The notes under the pieces were generated by a model. That model was not told the DNA's origin, made no database searches, and worked only from the letters and a program-made list of their open reading frames with translations. A DNA stretch of 64,000 nucleotides, from NCBI RefSeq assembly GCF_001640805.2, contig NC_066856.1:3944826-4008825 (forward strand), given 5' to 3'. A program made the position numbers and the translations under genes. Origin of the DNA: Lates calcarifer (lineage: Eukaryota; Chordata; Actinopteri; Centropomidae). This document shows positions 51,601-63,600 of this stretch, in pieces; the first letter of the stretch is position 1, and each line of letters begins with the position of its first letter.

Positions 51601-54600
51601 GGTGGGAGACTCAACTGCACTAGACATGCCTGCCCAGGTGAGTACAACCTGCTCCAAGTTTGAATTTGCCTACTCAGACTGTAGTCTTTAGTTTTTACTT
51701 CATGATTAATCCATCGGAAGATTGTATTTATGAATGTCCATAAAGTTAGATTTGTGTTTACAGTGTCAGGTGACTGGTGTGAGTGGTCAGAGTGGACTCC
51801 TTGCTCCAGGACCTGTGGGGCAGAATCTGTGTCCCGCTATAGGAGCTGTAGCTGTCCTGAGCCCAAGGCTGGAGGAGCAGCCTGCTCTGGAGAACAGGAA
51901 ATACACAATGGCATCGGAGTTCAAATCCAGAGACAGCCCTGTCCTGTCATTACCTTCTGTCCAGGTAAGACGTTTCTACTGAGTGGCAGAGACATTTAAT
52001 TAGAACTTTTAGACTTCTGTATCTTATACTTTTTAACCTTGTCTCTAGCTTATCTTTTAGTTTTCTCTTCACTTCCCATTGCTTTCTTTTTCTTTTGCTC
52101 ACTCTCTCTCTAGTCCATGGCTCTTGGAGTCCCTGGTCAGCGTGGTCGGACTGTGATGGGTGCGCCGGTTCATCCACTCGCACCAGGGAATGTAACAGTC
52201 CTCCTGCTAGGTTTGGTGGCCTGCCCTGTCTTGGAGAGAGCAGGCAGAGCCGTGGTTGCCATGACAACATCACAGTGTGCTCAGGTCATCATAATAAAGG
52301 CTTATATATTAATTGTGGATGTGTGTAGAGAAGCAATCATGTCCCATTTCAAAGGGAGGTTACTGGATTAAAATGAGGATAACATGAGGAAAGCTGAAGA
52401 GATTGCTTGAACTGAATTTAAAAAAACAAAACAAAAAAACAAATGGCCTGTTGAAATGAAATGGCTGTTTGAAAGGGAAGATTAATGAACCCTGATTTGG
52501 TTGAACTCTCCCTGCTGTCACATGTTCCTGTACATGTGCAATCCCTGCAAAATGATAACGGGGTTTACTGATGAACACCAAGGTTACAGGCTACTGCACT
52601 GCTGTGATACATCAAAAGGTCTGCACACAGAAATGCATTTTGTTTATTAACACACATCAAGGCCTGGTTTTGTTTTTCAGCTTGATAGCTTCTATTTTCC
52701 AATAGCCATTTGTTTCATTGGCCCGACCCACACTATCTGGGGATCAGTACTTGACCTCAGGCATTAGAGGATTACTTTTGAGCTAATTTAATTGAGCTAA
52801 TTTAGTTTGTCATGTTTGCTTTTATATTGTCTCAAACTCTTTGAAAACATACTAGACCAGGCAACTCATTAGTCCACTTTGTGTATTAACTCTCCTCTAA
52901 CTGTAATTCCTCCTGTCTTCTGAAGACTGTGGTGGAGGCCAGGAAGAATGGCCTTGTGGGAAGCCGTGTCCCCGCTCCTGTTCAGATCTCCATGGTGACA
53001 CAGTTTGTCTGGACTCCCCTGGGTGCAGCCGGACTTGTGGTTGTCCAGGCGACATGGTTCTGCAGGATGGTGTGTGTGTGGCCAGGGAGGAGTGTCGCTG
53101 CAAATACCACAACAGCTCTGCTACTGGTTAGAACTACAATCTGTTTACTGGCATTGTATGGTTAAAGAGTATTGGACTAAAAGATTAGTCCAGAGATTAA
53201 TCTAATCAATAGATTTTTGTCTCTGGCTATTGATTTGTTCTGTCATTGGTTTGCTCTCTGGGTAGGTGGTCTAGATTCCAGTAATGCCTCATGGGTATGG
53301 CCTGGTGGATCTGATTGGCAGTTTGCAAATCCAGGAGACAGCGTCATCAGTGACTGCAAAAACTGGTATAATTTGATTAAATTGAGTCTATAAATACAAA
53401 ATATTCAGTATCTTTATTTTCCTTTATTTTTGTATTTTGTTGTCTTTCTTACTTTGTCCCAGTTCATGTGAGGCTGGGGTTCTACAGTGTCAGTCAGTCC
53501 CTGGTTGCCATGTTGACGGTGGCTGGAGCCAGTGGGGAACCTGGACCGGGTGCTCGCTTGCTTGCGGGGGAGGAGTCAAGTTCAGGAGACGCCAGTGTGA
53601 TAACCCATCTCCTCAGAGTGGTGGAAGAGGCTGCCTGGGAGACGCTGAGCAGCAGAAAGACTGCAACATACACCCATGCACAGGTAGAGCTGTCTGGTCA
53701 ATCCACCTTAAAACTTGATGAGTTAATATCTTACATCAACCTTTGAAAGAAAAAAAATGGTTTCATACCTTTGTGTGGCTGAAATGTACTATGTGGCAAA
53801 GTTAGATATCTAGTGATACATGAATAATGAAACTATAGTTATTCCTAAAAAATTATGGAGAGGATGTTTGTTCCTTGGATTTATAGAGAATCTTATTATT
53901 TCTTTATTAGAATTATAGATAAAAGTATGGGGAATATGATTAAGTTTTGTCTTGTGTTTTTACCTCCAGACTCAGTGGGCCCCTGGCTGCCCTGGTCTCA
54001 GTGGTCTGCATGTTCAGTTAGTTGTGGTGGAGGGCAGCAGTCCCGCTCTCGTCTCTGCAGCTCTCCACCCTGCAGCGGCCTCAGTCACCAGAGCAAGATG
54101 TGCAACACCCAGGTCTGCCTCGGTAAGTCCCTGGCTCCTGTACAGTATCTGTAGCTGTGGTATATTTAATTAATTTAATTATATTTAATTTAATTAATAG
54201 ACCCAAGCTAACCTTGTAGAAAAACTCTTGTTTGCAGACTGTCTTTGATCAGTGTCACTGTGTGGATATCATGTTGTTGTGCAGAGGTGGGATGCCCTCC
54301 AGGCAGGCTGTACAGGGAGTGTGAGCGGGGTGAAGGCTGTCCATTCAGCTGTGCTCAGGTCAGCGGCAAAGAGGGCTGCTACTCAGATGGCTGTGAGGAA
54401 GGCTGCCACTGCCCTCCACACACCTATCAACACCATGGAGTCTGCCTGCAGGTGGGTTCCCTGTCATCTAAGGATCTTAGCATTCTAGTAGATTCATGAT
54501 AGTTTAATGTGAATAGTGCTTCCATTAGAGCTTAAAACACAAAAGATAAATAGTATTATTCAACACATGTCTGAAATTGTAATTCTAATGTGGTTCTGTA

Positions 54601-57600
54601 ATGTGTGTGTTTCAGGAGTGTCCGTGTCTGGTCGACAGAGAGTTTCTGGCATCTTTGCAGAGTGTCTCTGTCACACCAGTCTCATCTCTGCACCTCTACA
54701 ACATCTCTGAGGGAATGGAACTTCAGTCTGGAGATACACTGGTTCATGACTGCAGCACATGGTGAGTAGACAATCTTGGGAATATTGGCAATTATAATAT
54801 TTCATACAGTCCTTTATTGCCTCCTACACCCAGTGTCTTCTACTGCTGGACCATTAGAGGGTATTTATAATTACTTTAAACACCTGAACGCATTTGAAAT
54901 GAGCTATCTCTATTTAAATACTGTTCATATACACATAGTTGCAAAATTGTTACCTCAAGTCCTGATCTAACTTTTGGGCAGTCACCTTCCTGTCCTCATC
55001 ACTGCTGCCAACAAACCTTTCAAATCACACCACAACTTAGCCTTTCTCCCCTGCAGTGGTTGTGAACATGGCAGGTGGAATTGTTCCTTGGAGCATTGCC
55101 CAGTTGATGGTGGCCTGTCACCCTGGGGACCCTGGAGCCCATGCTCACTGTCCTGTGGAGGTCTCGGACTGAAAACTCGCTCCAGGGGCTGCACTCAGCC
55201 TGCTCCAGCCCACGGGGGGAGAGATTGCCAGGGGCCACGCCAGGAAACCACCTACTGCCAGGCCCCTGACTGCCCAGGTACAGAGGGGTAGTTTACTGTA
55301 TGTAATGGATGCAACAGCTACAGTGACCGTGGTGGCAGTAAGGGAGATTGGTTTGGGACTGTAATTGTGAGAGTGTGAATACACTGAATTTAATCTCAGG
55401 TCTTTTTTAATCATAAGGGCTTGCACTGATAATTAGATAATTAATTTTGACGTGTTTTTTGCAGTGACTGTTGGTCCTACAGAAGAACCACTTTTACCAG
55501 GTAAATTATCCTTTCATATAAACAGATATGTATATCTCCCTCTTAGTTATTTTTCTTAATTACTTGTTAGATTTTGTTAAAATATCTTCTTCACTTTTCA
55601 TCCTCTTTCTTCATCTTCTTCAGATGAAGATGTTGGCTTCTCTCCCTGGTCACTGTGGAGTCCCTGCACTAAGACCTGCACTGATACTCTTAGACCAGCC
55701 ATGAAGTCACGTCATCGCCGATGTATGAAACCCCCCTGCTCTGGAAGGTCTCACCAAGAGAAGGCCTGTAACCTGCCCCAGTGTCCAGGTACGACCAGCA
55801 CCATGGTCCACAGGCCACAGGTTCAATTGTAGTTCTGTGTGTATGGGAGAACTGAAGCAAAGGAACTATTAAATATTCCAGTAGCTAACAGCAGGGCACT
55901 GTACTTGTATCAAGCATCTTCAGATTGTGAATGAATGTGACTGTGTGCACATTAAGCCCAATAGCAGTTTTTCACAAAAAAGTACTGCAAAATTTACCAT
56001 TCAACTGACTTTATCGGACAGCAGATGATGAATTATTCATATTTTTAGAGCTTGAGTGTGTGTGAGAGAGGGAGCACATGTTCTGAGTAATGATCTGCAT
56101 TCCCTCGGCAGAACATTTCTTCACGAACTGAATTTATTGCATCTGTTGGTTTGCTGTTGGGGATTGTTTGCGACTGGCTTTATTTTTAATTTTCAACATG
56201 CTTATCTCACAGAGGACAGAGGAGATTTCGTGGTGGGCTTGTTTTATTTACTGATCAGTGCAGACATCAGAAGAGATTAGTGCTGGCAAGCTCTATTTTT
56301 TAACAACTTTGTTTGAGGCTATAATAAAGTTTAATGTGAACATAACAGCTAATTTATTCAAATCTTACCAGAAGTGAGGCAGCTGAACTATTTACTGTTT
56401 GATTTTCATCTAAAATGTATATTCTAACAAAAGGGATGAACAGAAACTAAGAGGAATACCATCCTGACAAAAATGATGATACCATGTTTTTATGTGTGTG
56501 ATTGTGTAAATTGTGTTGTATACAGGGTAGTAAGGCAAGATAACAGTCAAAGCTGAAAGTAAGGGACACTGTAGGTTATGAATAAGTATAAGAATTTAGA
56601 GATATGAAAGGAGATGAGCAGTTATACCAAAGCATCATGGTTACTTTGACTAGCCTACACTACTACATGCACTGCACTGTATATCAAGCCACTTGTGTCT
56701 GTCATGATGTATTCCCAGATGGAAGCGAGGTATGTGTGGGAGCTGACTGTGTGAGGAGGAACTGTTCATGGACAGAGTGGGGGGAGTGGGGCTCCTGTTC
56801 GCGATCTTGTGGAGTGGGTCAGCAGCAGAGGATTCGAACCTTCCTCAGCCCCGGGGCCAATGGTTCATGGTGTGAAGACATCCTTGGAGGGAACCAGGAA
56901 CAGCGCTTTTGTAACATCAGGCCCTGCAGAGGTCAGCTAACTAGAGCACCATGTAGAGCCAAGTTGTGTCAGTTCAACCTATTCAGTAAACAACCAGTAA
57001 CCATTTATTTCAGCACAGTAAACTCAAGCTATAGACTGGAAAACTGCTTGAGACAGGAAGTTCTTTACAGTCCTCTCTTGTTGTTCAAAATCAAAGTTGC
57101 ATTACTGATGTGTGGTAGAGCAGTACAGACATTTAAAATTATTCAAGGTTTGATTGGGATCCACTGCTCTGTGTTTGTAGTCATGTTTGTTTATGTGTCT
57201 GGACGATGTAGTGGATGGAGGTTGGTCCCGTTGGAGTCCCTGGTCTCGCTGTGATAAGCGCTGTGGTGGCGGGCGCTCTATACGCACTCGCTCCTGCTCC
57301 AGCCCTCCACCCAAGAATGGTGGGAAAAAGTGTGAAGGAGAGAAGAACCAGGTCAAACCCTGCAACACCAAACCCTGTGGTGAGACAGACCCAACATGTT
57401 TACACACACTTTTTGAGTTTAGATTACTAGGACCTCAGGGTCAGTTCATCCCGTGCAGTGATGAATGCTCAGTTATTCAGCATGTGGCTGTTGTCTCAGG
57501 CTGGTTTTTGTGTTCAAAAAGTCAGCACAGCTTGTGATCAGCATTCTTGGTGAGGCATGTTATGTGGAGAAAGTGCCTGTAGCATCATGGGAAAATTCAT

Positions 57601-60600
57601 GACCTTCTGTTTGTGTATTGTCAGATGAGAAAGGTTGCCCGCCGGGCCAGGAGTTTGTGTCGTGTGCCAACCAGTGTCCACAGCGCTGCTCAGACCTCCA
57701 GCAGGGCATAGAGTGCCAGGGCAACACTGAATGTCAGCCTGGCTGTCGCTGCCCTAAAGGTACTGAGGCTGCTATCATTTTATTAACAGATAAGCCGCTG
57801 TGTGTATGTGTGTGTGATTGTCTGCATATCTGAGTGACTCTTCCCTAAAGGTTCTGGGTCTGCTGGTACTGAGCAGATAAGCACCATTTATCTCTAGGTG
57901 CATTTGTGTTCATGGCTACACAGGTGGGTTACTGAAATAGCCTGGGTGCTGCTAACCCAAAAACAGTTATGACCTCCATACACTTAAAAGTGTCATGTGT
58001 CAAACTTAAAGCAGCAATAATAGATGGCAGTGGTCATCTTGGTAAACTGAGAGATTTTTATATTAACAACAGCTTTTATATGAAAGGTGTTGCTCATAGT
58101 GACAACCCCAGAGTTATCAAATTATCAAATCTGCGAGTCCCCACAGCTCTACAGAGCTTCTGTGTGCTCATTATTTTGGCTTTTCAGCCTACAACTCTGT
58201 TTTGATTTAGTCTCACCACTCTCAACAATCTCTTTTTAAGACACTACTGTTTATAGCCCTGCCTAGCACCAGAGAGCAGACGTACTCAGTTGCTGGTGTA
58301 GTAGACTTAGAGAAGCATTTACCAGCTAAAGTGTGACATTTGCCTCAGGAGTTGGTGGAGACCAAAACCATAGCATGAAAAAACAGTGAATATTTTACTT
58401 AAATTCTCTGGGTGGCAGGAAACATGACTCCAAATAAATGATAATGTTGCTCTGAGCCTGCTGAAGGTGTAAATACGCAAAGAAACGTGCACCTCTGTGC
58501 ATGTCCCTCTGGAAATTTGAATCATCAGGTCTGCCAGGGTCACTACACATAGCATGTACAATCCCTTAGGTGTTTCAACTTAAAAGGTGATAATATAGCA
58601 GTGTGTACAACTTGTTTCCACTTCCCCAAAAGTGGTAGATTTAGGTTTAATTTGTTCAGATCTCTGCAAAATTACATTTTAAAAAATCAACAGCAACATA
58701 TTTTTCCAGAAATAATGTCCTGTTACTTTTGGACAGATCTCACTGTCAGCAATTTTTTTACTGAAACTACATTCCTCCAAAGAAATACTCTATAATTGCT
58801 GAGCAGAATAAAGTTACATCTCACCCATTGTACTTGGGTGGAGACAAGATAAATGTCTCAAAACTACTAGAGATAAGTGAGAAAATGTGTTTTATACAGC
58901 ATATCATAGCACAGAGTTTAAATGACTAATGTATGTGTGTGTCCAGGCCAGTTGCAGCAGGACGGGATGTGTGTGCAGCTTTGGCAGTGTGACTGTGTGG
59001 ACTCACTGGGACAGATTTGGGCAGCCGGCAGCTGGCATCAAGTGGACTGCAACAACTGCAGCTGTTCTGATGGACAGCTCTCCTGCACCAATCACAGCTG
59101 CCAGGTAACGTGTGGTTGGAGTTCCTGGTCCAGTTGGGCATCATGCAGCGTTTCCTGTGGGCATGGCCAGAGAACCAGATACAGGTGAGGAAAAGAAATT
59201 CACAAATTATATATATATAGTATACATATATATATATGTATACTTCAGCCCATATTAACACGTTTTGTTCATTGTCATCATGAAACAGTCCAATTTCCAC
59301 CATCTTAGTGAGATGTATTTCATTATAAATTGAAATATGAACCAGCATTATAAACATATATTTTGTGTTACTGTTGTGTGTCAGGTCTCTGATCCCAGAG
59401 ACTGAGGGAACAGATTGCCAGTTTGAGGAAGTCCAGCATAAATCCTGCGACCCAGGACCCTGCCCGCCCCTCTGCCTCCATGACAACCAGGAACTCCATG
59501 TGGGAGACACCTGGCTGCAGGGAGAGTGCAAACAATGGTGAGATAGTTAAGTACAGACACAGAGGGAAAAAAATATTTGGCTATTAAAGGGATTTGCAGT
59601 GAAAAAGAATTGAGCATTTAAGGGTTTTTATTTTGTATTCCAAGCAGTTTCTCATTTATTTTTCCTCCTAGCACATGTACCCCAGAGGGATTTTACTGCC
59701 AAGACATTGACTGCAGAGGTGAGTCACTACATTTATTCTGAAAGACAATAATTAAATGAAGTAGGCCTAAATATGATACAATAACATGAATTCTCTGAAT
59801 TCTCCTGCAAATATGTTAAACTACAGTATACACTCATTTAGTTTAAAGAAAGGGGACCTACAGGGAATATACCTGTGCTCAAATTTTGACTGGCATGCAG
59901 CCAAATTGCTTGGAAAAAATACATATCAAATGACCAAGTTTTGCGTGTTGTTGTCAGTGGATGGTGGTTGGACCCCCTGGTCAGTTTGGTCTGACTGCTC
60001 AGTGACATGTGGACAGGGGACACAGGTTCAAACCCGTGCCTGCATCAACCCGCCACCACGAAACAATGGGTCTGACTGTAGTGGGCCAGAGAGAGAAACC
60101 CAGGAATGTCAAAGCCCTCCCTGTCTGGGTTTGTATGCACTCAGAAATGCCACAATTATACAGTATTAATCTGTGTTTTACCAAAAAACAGACACACATC
60201 ATTTCTAGTTATAATATTTCTATTCATATTGTATTTACAGTATAATCTTTGACAAGAAGAATGTCAGTAAACCACAGCCATTAAGAAAAATACCATCTCA
60301 TATTTGCACTGATTGTATTAACTCATTGTCTCCAGATGACCTTTGCCCCTGGTCGCCATGGTCGCCGTGTTCCCAGAGCTGTGGTGCAGGGTCTGTGTCA
60401 CGACGCAGGGTGTGTATATGTGAGGAGGGAGGTGATTCAGCGTGTCCTCCTGAGATCGAAGCTGAGAGGAACACAGAGGAGACTCAGCTGTGTTACAAAC
60501 AGCCCTGTCCAGGTACATACACACAAAACTCAGCAGAGGATACGATTGGCAGTGGTTAGCTAGGTAAACTGAAGATGGACAAAGGCAAATAGCCTAAATG

Positions 60601-63600
60601 TATTTATTTGTTTATAAATAAATACAGAACAAATGAAGGAAATATAAAAGTATGAGGGTGTGAGAGAAACTTATAAGACATACAAAAGGGAAAATTACAT
60701 CAACAAAAACATGCATTAATACATAAATTAAGTGTAGAATTATAGTTTTAAAAGATAAAGCAGCAGAAATTACTGTATTTACAGTGTAAACAAGAATTTC
60801 TAATAGTGATTATTATTAATATTTTGACATCAAGGCATTTCTAAGTCACTTTTTGTGTACTTGTCCATACAGTGTCACAGTAAGTTAAAATATGGATAAA
60901 TTAAACTATAATATAAGAAGAAGTTAAGAAACATTGTGTACACATTGGTGCAGACAAAACCAACCTGTTCTCTCCAAAAGAGTTTATCATCAATTAGAAT
61001 CCCTAAAAAAAAACATGTTATTAAACTTTGATTGTTTCATCATCATGAATATGAAGTTAAATTTGTTCATTGTTCATCGTCATATTCCTTATTGCCTGCA
61101 AATAACATGAATTAGACTGTTAATGACAACTTTTTTGTTTGAGACCATATCAAGCAGATCATCAGTTCTCTAATTTAGTTCTCTATTGAGAGTTGTTAAA
61201 TCTTTATCTGAGACAAAAAGGTCGGTGTATATACAATGTGTGCACTGCACAGTCATCTATTCTACCTATTTGTGATGGGTCTGTCTGATAGTATCTGGTG
61301 AAGATCTCTGTTAGAGTAAACCGTTAAATTGAATTTGCTGGGAGTTATCAGTGCATTGTGTGGCTCATTTATCTGACTTTTGTCTGATGAACATAATAAC
61401 AATGGATTTTAATTGGTGCTGGTGGTGTTATAGTATACAGTGATTAACATTTATATAATATACATGTGACCACAAGGGTTCATATGTAGAATATACCTAA
61501 ATGAACCCACGTGTCAATTCCAGGTCAAGCCTAAATTAATGAAATTATTTCCCATTTTTACAATAGGAAATTCCACATAAACAATTGGGGTGCAATCAAA
61601 TGCCTGACTAAAAAAAAGACCATATGAATGTATTGGTGTACTTGCACCAGATTGGTTGATTTATTTTATTTCTGCAGGCTGTCCCATGTCGAAGTGGAGC
61701 GTTTGGTCGCAGTGCTCCTGCGTGTCTCAGAGGCAGCAGCGCTACCGTGTCGCTCTCTCTCCAGCCACCAGGGGACAACAGTGCACTCCTGTTGAAACGC
61801 AGAGCAGGCCATGCAGCCTCAGTGACTGTGATGGTGAGTAATGATCATGGTGAGAGTGTGTGTGCGCGCATGTGCTTGTGTTAATGTTTGTTTTTGAATG
61901 ATTGTCCATCGTTGTTCTTACATTAGTATCAAAATGGACTCACAAAACTCAAGCACCTTTCAATACAATGTCAATACAAGTGTGTTTCATCAATTATATG
62001 CACATGAGTGTGTTTGTGTGACTCTCTACATGTTGATACTGTCCAGGAACTACAGTATTTCTTTTTTTTCTCCTGTTTGTAGACTGTGAAGCCCCATTCG
62101 TGTACTCAGACTGTGGTGTGCCCTGCGAGAAGCAGTGTGCACTGCAGGGTCAGGGAGATCTGTGTTTAGGTGTCAAGGAGTGCACACCTGGCTGTTACTG
62201 CCCACAGGTGATTATTTTCACTAGCCCTAGTCTACTTTATAGTATATACATGATATGGAATGTTCAAATCCACAACTTACACTTTTTTACTCACATGAAT
62301 AAAATAAAAAACGTTTAATGTCAAAACCTGCAAAATTGCCTTTCTTGTTGATGGTTGTGTTCTTTGAAAACTAAGATGGCAGATGTGACTATTATTTGAT
62401 ACTGTAATGGTAAAGGCACATTTGTCATTGCTGATCATTTAGGACAAATGTGAATCAGACAGTGTTAGACAAATTTGTGTAATGCAAAACAGGCTGATAT
62501 TTGATCTGTGATATGTGATCTCTTCTCTTTTTCATACGTTTCACACACACCTTGCAGTGCACATCCTGTATTTATATATTAATTCTACATACAGTATGAA
62601 TTAACTTAATGTTGATAAGTGTAATTAAAAAACACTCTGTCTTCTCCTTTGGGTTATATTTACAATGTTGAGTTTTTAAATATATTTGTAATCAGGAAGT
62701 GACAAACATTTTTGAAACATAATACTGTATTGTGTGGGAACAGTTACATATTACTCTAATAAATGTAAAACAGAGCTCTGGTCAGACAAGTAGTCAGCAA
62801 TAGCTCTAATATCACATTAAAGCTGTTTTCATCTAGACTAGTGTGTCTGAATGAGACGAGCAAAAATAGAGTGGTATGTATATGCTGTGCTACATATCGT
62901 CGTTAATACATCACTTTGATAGGAGTTGTGATGACAATGTTGTTTGGCCCAGTTTAGGAGCTTCCAGCTTTGATTTATTGCAAAAACCTGAAAAAACCTC
63001 TCTGATAGACTGATGATACACCCATACAGCAGGAGGGAGGGGAGATTGAAATATGGAATAGAAAACAGATCACCATAGCTGTAAAACACACCATTAACCA
63101 TAATTCATTTAACAACCATGGATGGACTTTTAAATTATATGTGGATAAACATTTAAATATTCAGTGCATTTGAATTTATGTTTTACAATTGGACATTTTT
63201 CCAGAAGCACTGTTAGCCATTAGCTTTTTTAGCCTCTTTGTTAAAGTCAAATGAACCAAAACAGAAAAACTACAGCTGAGTCAGTTCTTCCCTTTCATGA
63301 ATTGTGTTTTTCCCCCTTCAGGGCCTGCTGCAGCAGAATGGTACCTGTGTTCCTCCAGAAGAATGTGGCTGCATCCACCTGCAACCCCAAGCTTCAGGAC
63401 AACCACCTACACCTGTTACTGTCCCTCAGGGCACCATGGTCACCATGGGCTGCAGTACCTGGTTAGACCTTTGCTCTTAAAAATAAATGAAGCCACTACA
63501 GAGGGCCTAATGTCTGTACCGTCAGTCCTCTCGCACCAGAGGAGTTTGATTTTCAGCTTTGACAACACTAAAATTTTGAACGACTTTGCAGAGCACTTCA

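Noticed and set aside
56604..57254. 216-aa plus-strand open frame as a single gene
   Set aside because: It merely reads through sspo exon 90, intron 90 and the start of exon 91. Only the exon parts are TSR sequence.
58926..59531. 201-aa minus-strand open frame
   Set aside because: It is antisense to sspo exons 93-94 and crosses a TA-rich intron. It shows no domain.
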